Shown here in pieces: positions 6,562 through 12,279 of a stretch of DNA of 12,279 bases. The translations under genes and the position numbers were made by a program. Each line of letters opens with the position of its first letter. Position 1 is the first letter of the stretch. Source of the stretch: Clostridia bacterium (GTDB lineage Bacteria > Bacillota > Clostridia > Saccharofermentanales > Saccharofermentanaceae); assembly GCA_017881645.1 (NCBI GenBank), contig JADGQQ010000126.1:1-12279 (forward strand), read 5' to 3'. Below the pieces are notes generated by a model. It did not search any database, was not told the origin of the DNA, and saw only the letters and a list, made by a program, of their open reading frames with translations.

Positions 6562-8850
6562 TTAATTCACGGAATAGATAACGGTATTATTTTCGTTGGG
6601 GAAAGCGGCGGCAGCGGCAAGATTCTTGATAAAGAAGGATTCGTTCAGAACAAAGCCTTCAGCAATCGCGGAATCATCCGGGAAACGCAGTGTATTGTCG
6701 ATCATGATATAAGCGATATGTTCCTGTGCGCATAAAGCGCGGAATCGTACCAGATCACCGCCGCAGCCGGAGAGGAGATCGATATATATGGCCTTGCGCG
6801 CATACGTATCATACCCTGCAGTCATAGCATAATACGGGTGTCCATAGAATGTGGACCGGCCGGATAGAAAGAACGAATTCATTGTAAACGAAGCGGTTAG
6901 AAAAACATCCTTAGGCTTCGTATGATTTTCGATCCATGAAACCATGGGAGAATTTAATGACATCGTCGCACCGGAAGTATTGATATTGTAGTAAACGATC
7001 CATTCGCTGATACCGGTTGCAGTTAACGAGATAAACAGGAGAACTGCCAGAATTCGCGTTCCGATTAAGATCAGGATGCGGCGAACCGGATGAACGGGAG
7101 CCGGTTTGCTGAGAGAATCAGCGTCAGCAAGATAGGCTGCGGGCTTTGGGTTTGCAGTGAAGGGCATCCAAAGGAATGCGAGTAATCCGGAAATGAATAT
7201 TGTATACAGAATTATACTGATTTGGATAAATTTGTGATTCGCAGTTATGTCGACCGATGTTTGAAAGACGAAGGCCAGAACTGCAGGGAGTGCAAAAGCA
7301 AGGATGACAATGGTTCGATATGCGCTTCTTTGAGCGAAAAGCAATATCAGAAGCAGAATGGACGCGACCCCCATGATTTTTGCCAAATAGATCAATACAT
7401 GAAGCACCGTCGGGTCTTCCACTATGAATCCCCAGACATTTGAGAAAGAGACAACGTTCCCGGCGCCTCCGGAAAAGAACTGTGTCTGTAAAACAGACGA
7501 ACCAACGGCAGCCGCTGCAACAACGGCGTATGTGACGCGGTTTTCGGAGAAAATCGATAGGAAGAAGAGAATCAGCAGACCGGCGATCAGTGCGGAACCG
7601 TGAAAATACGGCATGCAGACAACCACAAGGACGGCGACACCTCCGAGTGCATACGGACGAATCGGATCCTTCCTGCGGGGCAGCCACGCCTCACGGCTGA
7701 AGAGGAACTGGTTAACTTTTGCTTTCCAGCCCTGGGCTTTCCTGACATGCAGGAACATACGACGGACATGCGGCAGAAATAGAAACAGTAGAACAAGAAT
7801 CAGTGCAACACCCAACAGAAGATGCCGCTGATTGGCATAAACATTGATGGCCCACAGCCCCCATGAATCGTGCGGAGTCGTCCCGATCCACTGCTTGTTG
7901 GACAGGATGCCGGAAAAGACGGACTGTACGGTTGCTCCGGGAGCAATGGCCAGACTTCTGATCTGGTCAACGATCGCGTACGAGCTCCGGAAAAGAACAA
8001 GAAGAGGAGCCAGAATGAATGTGATTCTTTTCCCGCTCAACAAAACGGCCAGGACACCCAGCAGAATCAAGCAGGAAACTGCTGTCAGAATGGACGGGAT
8101 GTTCAGGGCATAATCAATCCGCATACCGAGCATATTCAAATTTCCGCAGAGGAAATAGAAAAGGAAATGGTAACGAATCCCTTCTCCGGGGAAATGAGGG
8201 TATTCTGTCGGGAAATTTACACCGTGCGAAAAGGATGACAATATGGCCGTATGCGGCGAAAGGTCACTGAAGACCGACCAACCGGCAACCACGTTACTGC
8301 CCGTAACATGAAAGGAATAGAAAAATAGCCATACGATACCGGCCGTAATGAAAAGAAGCGGAATCAAATAGAAAAGCACAGAACCGACGGATGCGGTGTA
8401 GCCGGGAATTTTCATTCTGTCTTTCGCCGGCGGACGGGAATCTGCCGGAACATGGCCGCTAAGGCGGTGTCTGGAGAGACCTGTTTGCTCAGATGCAGGA
8501 TCGGCCGCCTCGACGGGCTCGGGATTTCTCCGGGCGAAACATTTCTGCCAGAAGAGACTGCCGCAATAAAGGGAGGCACAGAGCGATACAATATTGGCAG
8601 GGTACATAACCGGCATTTCGGACGGCATGAAAGGCGTCATAATATATGCAGCAATATATGTAAGTATGGTTACAAAAACGAGACCGATGACAAACCCGGC
8701 CGGGTAGAAGAAAAGATTGGTGGGAATCAATGAAAGCGTCTCCTTGCGCGGAGCAATCCCGACAAAGATTCTCTGCGGATCAGGAAAAAGAAGACGAAGA
8801 AACTGTACTCCGAAAAAAAGACAAACGACTAAATATATAACTGCCAGCAT
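6562..8850 (-). CDS. Large GT-C-like membrane protein, probable lipid-carrier-dependent glycosyltransferase
   Basis: The protein has 762 residues. The start at 8850 is preceded on its strand by AGAGGAGG with a 7-nt gap. There are about a dozen hydrophobic segments. The first two (about 1-20 and 45-72) precede a polar, proline-rich cytoplasmic-looking loop (105-145). After a segment at 155-180 comes a motif-rich loop: FSDLSPH (194-200), HGVNFPTEYPHFPGEGIRYHFL (209-230). An Asp with His, Pro and Tyr residues in the first large external loop is the usual active-site layout of GT-C enzymes (PMT, ArnT and relatives). QRH (341-343) and NHKFIQ (538-543) are further conserved-looking polar motifs between membrane segments. 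The C-terminus from about 632 is soluble (SWIENHTKPKDVFLTASF), as in many GT-C proteins. The exact family and the sugar are not recognised. It lies 44 bp after the GT2 gene in the same direction, so they are probably one operon. Confidence 0.8.
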   Translation of the reverse strand: MLAVIYLVVCLFFGVQFLRLLFPDPQRIFVGIAPRKETLSLIPTNLFFYPAGFVIGLVFVTILTYIAAYIMTPFMPSEMPVMYPANIVSLCASLYCGSLFWQKCFARRNPEPVEAADPASEQTGLSRHRLSGHVPADSRPPAKDRMKIPGYTASVGSVLFYLIPLLFITAGIVWLFFYSFHVTGSNVVAGWSVFSDLSPHTAILSSFSHGVNFPTEYPHFPGEGIRYHFLFYFLCGNLNMLGMRIDYALNIPSILTAVSCLILLGVLAVLLSGKRITFILAPLLVLFRSSYAIVDQIRSLAIAPGATVQSVFSGILSNKQWIGTTPHDSWGLWAINVYANQRHLLLGVALILVLLFLFLPHVRRMFLHVRKAQGWKAKVNQFLFSREAWLPRRKDPIRPYALGGVAVLVVVCMPYFHGSALIAGLLILFFLSIFSENRVTYAVVAAAAVGSSVLQTQFFSGGAGNVVSFSNVWGFIVEDPTVLHVLIYLAKIMGVASILLLILLFAQRSAYRTIVILAFALPAVLAFVFQTSVDITANHKFIQISIILYTIFISGLLAFLWMPFTANPKPAAYLADADSLSKPAPVHPVRRILILIGTRILAVLLFISLTATGISEWIVYYNINTSGATMSLNSPMVSWIENHTKPKDVFLTASFTMNSFFLSGRSTFYGHPYYAMTAGYDTYARKAIYIDLLSGCGGDLVRFRALCAQEHIAYIMIDNTLRFPDDSAIAEGFVLNESFFIKNLAAAAAFPNENNTVIYSVN

Positions 8851-8894
8851 GATGGTTCCTCCTCTGTCAGTTGACGAATATTCTTGGACCCGAA

Positions 8895-9824
8895 CTATTT
8901 CTTCGAGTCTGTATCATCAGAAACAACGTACCGCGGACGATTTTTCACTTCTTCGAATATGCGGGCGATATATGTTCCGATCAGACCCAAACTGATCATA
9001 ATACAAGCACCGATTGCAAGCTCCACAACGATTACGGTTGTGAAACCGCTTGCGGCGTGACCCGCAAAGAAATTCACCAGCGTCTGGACCAGAAGAATCA
9101 AAGCACCCGCCATGAAGACAAGACCGATCGTTGTGATCAGCTGCAGCGGCATAGCGGAAAAGGAAGTAATTGCATTGATCGACAAAGCCATGAGCTTGCG
9201 CAGCGACCAGCGGGATGCACCTGTCTGCCGTTCAGCTATCTCAAAAGGAAAAGATACACGCCGGAAACCAAGCCATGCGGACAATCCCCGGAAGAACGTA
9301 TTGTGCTCCGTAAACTCGCGCCACTTCAGAACCACCTTGCGGTCGAGCAGCTTAAAGTCGGACGCATTGGCCAGCTGATAGCCGGAAACTTTATGAAAAA
9401 GGCCATAAAACATAGTAGCGTTGACTTTGCTGGAGAGACTCTCTTTGCCCCGGCTGCTCTTGACGCCCTCGACGATTTCGTATCCCTCATCGCGCCACAA
9501 ACGAAGCATTTCAGGAATGTATTCGGGCGGGTGCTGCAAATCACCGTCCATCAAAATGACGGCATCGGAATCGGCCACATCAAGACCGGCGCAAATCGCG
9601 GCTTCTTTGCCGAAATTGCGTGACAAACGAAGACCGCGGACGTTGTCGGGATATTGTTGCACTCCGTTGAGGATGGCATTCCATGTTCCATCGCGGGAGC
9701 CGTCATCAACGAGAAGGAGAGAATACTGAATTTTCAGATCATCCAGTAATGGAATGAGGCGACCAATGGAGATCGGAATTTGCTTTTCCTCATTATAAAA
9801 CGGCATAAGTACGATGAGTTCCAT
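8895..9824 (-). CDS. Polyprenyl-phosphate glycosyltransferase, GT2 family (DPM1/GtrB type)
   Basis: This GT2 enzyme probably moves a sugar from a nucleotide donor to undecaprenyl phosphate at the cytoplasmic face of the membrane. From ATG at 9824 it has 309 residues. A TTG two codons earlier (9830) is an alternative; ATG is preferred because GTAGGG lies about 8 nt upstream and the family N-terminus is short. GT-A motifs: PFYNEE (8-13), VDDGSRDGT (39-47), the metal-binding DGD followed by LQHPP (93-100), SDFKLLDR (155-162) and ERQTGASRWS (198-207). Two membrane hairpin segments follow near 223-252 and 261-289, then a basic-acidic tail, matching GtrB/PglX-like polyprenyl transferases. The downstream GT-C-like protein is the natural user of the lipid-linked sugar. 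No GtrA-type flippase is visible in the window. Confidence 0.93.
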   Translation of the reverse strand: MELIVLMPFYNEEKQIPISIGRLIPLLDDLKIQYSLLLVDDGSRDGTWNAILNGVQQYPDNVRGLRLSRNFGKEAAICAGLDVADSDAVILMDGDLQHPPEYIPEMLRLWRDEGYEIVEGVKSSRGKESLSSKVNATMFYGLFHKVSGYQLANASDFKLLDRKVVLKWREFTEHNTFFRGLSAWLGFRRVSFPFEIAERQTGASRWSLRKLMALSINAITSFSAMPLQLITTIGLVFMAGALILLVQTLVNFFAGHAASGFTTVIVVELAIGACIMISLGLIGTYIARIFEEVKNRPRYVVSDDTDSKK

Positions 9825-9866
9825 GAGCAATCCCTACACTTCCTATATAAACAATATTTTAGATAT

Positions 9867-9875
9867 ATTTTATCA
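9867..9875 (-). promoter_or_regulatory. Extended -10 promoter candidate for the glycosyltransferase operon
   Basis: Read on the minus strand, TGATAAAAT carries a TGn extension and a TAAAAT box (five of six). No good -35 is seen 16-18 bp upstream. Transcription would start near 9860, giving a leader of roughly 36 nt that is very A+T-rich compared with the surrounding genes. Confidence 0.4.
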
Positions 9876-9911
9876 TAGTAAAGCGGCGGGAAAGAATACT
9901 CTTGTATTACA

Positions 9912-9990
9912 ATTCGATGGGATGCGCTTTTTCATGCTATCTTCAGGCTTCGCCTTACGAAAGGCGCACAAAAAAGGCATCCCATCGAAT
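9912..9990. repeat. Large stem-loop containing the start of the repeat array
   Basis: The left arm (9912-9932) and right arm (9971-9990) form a 20-bp stem with one bulged G (9926). The enclosed 38 nt contain a smaller hairpin, CGCCTT (9951-9956) with AAGGCG (9961-9966). Only the first copy of the repeat has the full outer stem, because the bases at 9912-9919 lie outside the repeated unit. Confidence 0.75.
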
Positions 9991-10044
9991 GATGGGCGCT
10001 TCGCGCCGCGGAAGTGAACTCTTCCATTCCCGTGCAAGTCTTCA
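9920..10044. repeat. 125-bp structured repeat, copy 1
   Basis: This is the first of three direct copies with an exact 125-bp period. Each unit begins GGATGCGCTTTTTC and contains three short hairpins: CGCCTT/AAGGCG, CCCATC-GAAT-GATGGG (9981-9996 here), and GGCGC-TTC-GCGCC (9995-10007 here). It ends in CCCGTGCAAGTCTTCA. The base hairpins resemble those of REP- or BOX-like intergenic elements, but the unit is not one I recognise by name. Confidence 0.9.
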
Positions 10045-10169
10045 GGATGCGCTTTTTCATGCTATCTTCAGGCTTCGCCTTACGAAAGGCGCACGAAAAA
10101 GGTATCCCATCGAATGATGGGCGCTCCGCGCCGCGGAAAGGACCTATTCCATTCCCGTGCAAGTCTTCA
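10045..10169. repeat. 125-bp structured repeat, copy 2
   Basis: Full-length copy. Over the first 95 bp it differs from copy 3 at only three positions (10095, 10103 and the last base). Two of the changes suit RNA pairing on the plus strand: C to T at 10103 makes a G-U pair, and A to G at 10095 adds a pair with C10058. Its last 30 bp differ from copy 1 at three positions. Confidence 0.9.
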
Positions 10170-10264
10170 GGATGCGCTTTTTCATGCTATCTTCAGGCTT
10201 CGCCTTACGAAAGGCGCACAAAAAAGGCATCCCATCGAATGATGGGCGCTCCGCGCCGCGGAAG
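10170..10264. repeat. 125-bp structured repeat, partial copy 3 (95 bp)
   Basis: The first 95 bp match copy 1 with a single difference, in the loop of the GGCGC hairpin (T10001 in copy 1 against C10251 here). After 10264 the 30-bp tail is no longer conserved, although scattered words (TATTTCC, CAAGTATCTT) suggest a decayed tail. From 10265 to 10424 only a possible -10 box is seen. Confidence 0.88.
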
Positions 10265-10327
10265 AGGTATTTCCGTAGCGCCCGCCCAAGTATCTTCTCC
10301 AGCATCGCCGCGGAGGGCTTTTTCCTT

Positions 10328-10333
10328 TATAAT
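10328..10333 (+). promoter_or_regulatory. -10 box candidate for the 2H phosphoesterase gene
   Basis: A perfect TATAAT follows a CTTTTTCCT stretch. No -35 box is seen at 16-18 bp. Transcription from here would give a leader of about 85 nt. It is the only consensus-like -10 seen between the repeat array and the start codon at 10425. Confidence 0.3.
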
Positions 10334-10424
10334 GATATGGACAGCGGTCTTCCATCGCCGGTCAAAGAAAGAGATTCTTTTCGATTCGGCACACTGCAGA
10401 AATGGACATTTGGAGAACGAATTT

Positions 10425-10958
10425 ATGAAGAACCGATGCATTATGATTTTTCCGGATTTTGATAATATGCAGGTCATTGATGGGCTGCGGAATCGATATG
10501 ATCACATGGTGCACCGGGTGCGCCCGCACATTACGCTGGTTTTCCCGTTTGTCAGCGACATTGAAGACGATGTTCTGCATAGACACCTGGCGCAGGCACT
10601 TTCCGGAATCCGGAGCTTCCCGCTGACCCTGCAGGGCATACGAAAGCTGGAGTCTCCCGGCGGATGCTATTTGTATATCGGCGTGCAGGGCGGGGCGGAT
10701 GTGGTCAGAGAGCTGCATACGGCTTTGTACGATGGAATATTGCAGCCGTTTCTCCCCGAATGGAAGGGTGGGGGCGGGTTTATTCCGCACATGACGATCG
10801 GACAATTTGAGGACCATGACCAGATGTGCCGGGCGTATGATGAGATTGCATCGATCGTGGAGGTTTTTCATACCGTTGTAACCAAAATTACCGTGGAATC
10901 AACGGATGAAAATGAAAGGTCCGTTGTTGAGCGGGAATTCTATCTCGCTGCAGATTGA
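10425..10958 (+). CDS. 2H phosphoesterase-like protein (2'-5' RNA ligase / YjcG type)
   Basis: The protein has 177 residues. The frame is open upstream through the repeats, but ATG 10425 has GGAGAA at 10412-10417 and begins the recognisable fold. Two HxT motifs are seen, RPHITLVF (H35, T37) and IPHMTIGQF (H122, T124), about 87 residues apart. This is the defining pair of the 2H phosphoesterase superfamily (LigT/ThpR, YjcG, CPDases), where each His-Thr pair sits in one lobe of a two-lobed fold. Members cleave or form 2'-5' or cyclic phosphodiester bonds in RNA or nucleotides; the substrate here is unknown. It has no signal peptide or membrane segment, so it is probably cytoplasmic. Its neighbours (repeat array upstream, hydrogenase maturation genes downstream) give no clear functional hint. 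Confidence 0.85.
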   Translation: MKNRCIMIFPDFDNMQVIDGLRNRYDHMVHRVRPHITLVFPFVSDIEDDVLHRHLAQALSGIRSFPLTLQGIRKLESPGGCYLYIGVQGGADVVRELHTALYDGILQPFLPEWKGGGGFIPHMTIGQFEDHDQMCRAYDEIASIVEVFHTVVTKITVESTDENERSVVEREFYLAAD

Positions 10959-11126
10959 CAAAACCCCTCCGCTGGCTCAAAATGAAATGAGAAATCTGAC
11001 AGAAAAGCGGCCTTTGCGCCCCTGATCCGGAAGAGACGAAGATTTGTTTATACCATCCGCTGTTTTCAGGCTTATGTGCTGCGGCATATTTCCTGTCCGG
11101 GGTGCGGAGCGGCAAAATGATTGGAT

Positions 11127-11161
11127 GCGTCTTTTCCACAGTGTTGGAGAAGGCGTTTTTT
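11127..11161 (+). terminator. Intrinsic terminator in front of the hydrogenase maturation genes
   Basis: A 12-bp stem (11127-11138 with 11145-11156, three G-T pairs) has the loop CAGTGT and is followed by TTTTTT at 11156-11161. It lies 168 nt after the stop of the upstream gene and only 24 nt before the next ATG. It could simply end the upstream transcript, or act as an attenuator in the leader of the downstream operon. Confidence 0.85.
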
Positions 11162-11184
11162 GTTGGGATGAAAGGATTGCAGAT

Positions 11185-11439
11185 ATGAAGAGAATTGCTG
11201 TTATTTCCGCGGTTTTGGATAACCCGCATCACTGCCAGCAGGCGTTTAATGACACGGTTTCGGATTTTCAGGGCATTGTGAAAGGGCGCATGGGAATTCC
11301 TTTTGACGAGGTTCCGGTCGCGGTCATCAGCCTGACTGTTGTAGGCGAGCTGGACGCGATCAACAGCCTAACCGGGAAACTGGGCCGCATTGAAGGCGTT
11401 ACGGTCAAAACCGCCGTGGCGAAAACCGAACTGCCGTAA
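11185..11439 (+). CDS. TM1266-like iron-only hydrogenase system regulator
   Basis: The protein has 84 residues, with ATG 11185 preceded by AAAGGA at 11171-11176. Upstream in-frame codons are open but run through the terminator and lack family features. The sequence MKRIAVISAVLDNP, then FQGIVKGRMGIPF, and AVISLTVVGELDAINSLTGKLGRIEGVTVKTAVAK matches the small ACT-like TM1266 family, commonly annotated as a putative iron-only hydrogenase system regulator and often found beside hydE, hydF, hydG or hydA. The fold is a ferredoxin-like beta-alpha-beta sandwich, the same as the C-terminal domain of NikR; no DNA-binding segment is present. The ligand and mode of action are not established. It is followed by hydG after 70 nt and probably shares its transcript. 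Confidence 0.88.
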   Translation: MKRIAVISAVLDNPHHCQQAFNDTVSDFQGIVKGRMGIPFDEVPVAVISLTVVGELDAINSLTGKLGRIEGVTVKTAVAKTELP

Positions 11440-11451
11440 GAATCTGACATT

Positions 11452-11467
11452 CGCAGGTCCGCCTGCG
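11452..11467 (+). other. Intercistronic hairpin with TCCG tetraloop
   Basis: CGCAGG (11452-11457) pairs perfectly with CCTGCG (11462-11467) around a TCCG loop, which is of UNCG type though closed by G-C rather than C-G. No T tract follows, so it is not a terminator. It may stabilise or process the mRNA between the regulator and hydG. Confidence 0.45.
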
Positions 11468-11509
11468 TCACATAAAAACCGCGTTACACCTGACAGGAGG
11501 AGACATAAA

Positions 11510-12279
11510 ATGCTGATTGAAAACATGGAAATCGAAGAGTTTATCCGCCCCGATGAAATCGAGGCGACTCTGGCAAAGGCGCTCGAGACGACGGACGAGG
11601 AGATTTCACATATTCTGGACAAGGCCGAAAAGTTCGAGGGACTGACAACGCTCGAAGTGGCGAGTCTTCTGAAAATGGATGACAAGCACCTGCCGCGGCT
11701 TTTCAAGATTGCCCGTCATATTAAGGAAGAGATTTACGGCAACCGTATCGTGATGTTCGCACCTCTTTATGTGAGCGATTATTGCGTAAACCGGTGTGCG
11801 TACTGCAGCTATAACGACTGCCACACGTTCAATCGCCGGAAACTGACGATGGATGAGATCCGCCAGGAAGTTACGGAAATCGAGAAAATGGGCCATAAGC
11901 GCATTGCGATGGAGGCCGGGGAAGACGATGAGAACTGTTCGATTGATTATATTGTCGACTGTTTAAAGACCGTGTACGAAACGCAGTCGGATATTTCGGG
12001 CGAGATTCGCCGCGTGAACGTCAACATTGCATCGACGACAGTTGAGAACTTCAAGAAGCTCAAGGCGGTCGGAATCGGCACGTATATTCTTTTCCAGGAG
12101 ACGTATCACAAGCCATCGTACGAGAAATTCCACATCGCCGGACCCAAGAGCAATTACTGGTACCATACGACGGCTTTTGACCGCGCGCAGACAGCCGGTA
12201 TTGATGATAATGGCGCGGGCGTGCTTTTCGGACTCTATGATCCGTATTTTGAGGCGCTTGCGCTGATGATTCATAACGA
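11510..12279 (+). CDS. hydG: [FeFe]-hydrogenase maturase HydG (3' truncated by window end)
   Basis: HydG is a radical SAM tyrosine lyase that makes the CO and CN ligands of the H-cluster from tyrosine. ATG 11510 has AGGAGG at 11495-11500. About 256 residues are visible, roughly half of the usual length of about 470. The radical SAM cluster motif CxxxCxxC is C92-VNR-C96-AY-C99, within APLYVSDYCVNRCAYCSYN. Typical HydG segments follow: RRKLTMDEIRQEV, GEDDENCSIDYI, GEIRRVNVNIAST, GTYILFQETYHKPSYEKFHIAGPKS-like text and YHTTAFDRAQTAGIDDNGAGVLFGLYD. These distinguish it from the related ThiH and HydE. The C-terminal domain with the second cluster is outside the window. Presence of HydG implies an [FeFe]-hydrogenase and H2 metabolism. 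Confidence 0.95.
   Translation, partial: MLIENMEIEEFIRPDEIEATLAKALETTDEEISHILDKAEKFEGLTTLEVASLLKMDDKHLPRLFKIARHIKEEIYGNRIVMFAPLYVSDYCVNRCAYCSYNDCHTFNRRKLTMDEIRQEVTEIEKMGHKRIAMEAGEDDENCSIDYIVDCLKTVYETQSDISGEIRRVNVNIASTTVENFKKLKAVGIGTYILFQETYHKPSYEKFHIAGPKSNYWYHTTAFDRAQTAGIDDNGAGVLFGLYDPYFEALALMIHN

Noticed and set aside
8871..9623. 250-codon plus-strand frame opposite the GT2 gene
   Set aside because: The minus-strand frame has the complete GT2 motif set; this one is its shadow.
9920..10264. CRISPR array
   Set aside because: The repeated unit is 125 bp of near-identical sequence with no unique spacers, and no cas gene is present.
10300..10325. Terminator after the repeat array (GGGCTTTTT context)
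   Set aside because: Only a few base pairs can form before the T run, so the hairpin is too weak to call.
10014..10424. N-terminal extension of the 2H phosphoesterase through repeat copies 2 and 3
   Set aside because: The frame is open by chance. A Shine-Dalgarno sequence and the start of the conserved fold are both at 10425.
9814..10462. Overlapping plus-strand frames reading MRFFMLSSGFALRKAH.KGIPSNDGR in each repeat copy
   Set aside because: The 125-bp period is not a multiple of three, so the same peptide appears in a different frame in each copy. There is no good ribosome binding site in front of it, and the peptide has the look of translated repeat DNA. It is treated as a repeat, not a protein family.
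11044..11184. 131-residue version of the TM1266-like regulator from a TTG at 11044
   Set aside because: The extra residues cross an intrinsic terminator and do not resemble the family, which is about 80 residues. ATG 11185 has its own ribosome binding site.

Overview
The window reads as chromosomal DNA of an anaerobic, fermentative member of the Bacillota (Firmicutes). The support is a type III glutamine synthetase, a split ThrE-type exporter, an EF-G-like paralogue, strong AGGAGG-type ribosome binding sites, and an [FeFe]-hydrogenase maturation locus (a TM1266-type regulator followed by hydG). The moderate G+C content and gene set would fit a Negativicutes lineage such as Dialister, but that placement is inference. 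No tRNA, rRNA, CRISPR array, transposase or phage gene was seen.

Layout, left to right. Positions 3-608 (+) hold the 3' part of a coiled-coil protein with a C-terminal DUF4177-like domain, followed by a terminator. Positions 711-2825 (+) encode glutamine synthetase III, closed by a strong terminator. Positions 2940-4180 (+) encode a two-gene ThrE/YjjP plus YjjB exporter. Positions 4261-6348 (+) encode a full-length EF-G-like GTPase with atypical switch motifs, and a perfect inverted repeat sits between its -10 box and its ribosome binding site. A convergent block follows on the minus strand (6562-9824): a polyprenyl-phosphate glycosyltransferase (GT2, DPM1/GtrB type) and then a large multi-pass GT-C-like membrane protein, apparently one operon.

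Between the divergent minus-strand glycosyltransferase operon and the next plus-strand gene is about 600 bp without a convincing gene. It is dominated by a 125-bp repeat in two full copies and one 95-bp partial copy (9920-10264), rich in small hairpins. It is followed by a 2H phosphoesterase-like protein (10425-10958), a 226-bp leader that ends in a textbook intrinsic terminator only about 24 bp before the next start codon, the TM1266-like regulator (11185-11439), and hydG, which runs off the right edge.

Functionally, glnN assimilates ammonium. The YjjP/YjjB pair probably exports small amino acids or dicarboxylates. The EF-G-like protein probably acts on ribosomes in a role other than routine translocation. 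The two glycosyltransferases probably move a sugar from a lipid carrier to an extracytoplasmic acceptor. The right end begins a hydrogenase maturation cluster. The observations most worth a second look are the 125-bp structured repeat, the terminator placed directly in front of the hydrogenase-maturation genes, and the altered GTPase motifs of the EF-G-like protein.
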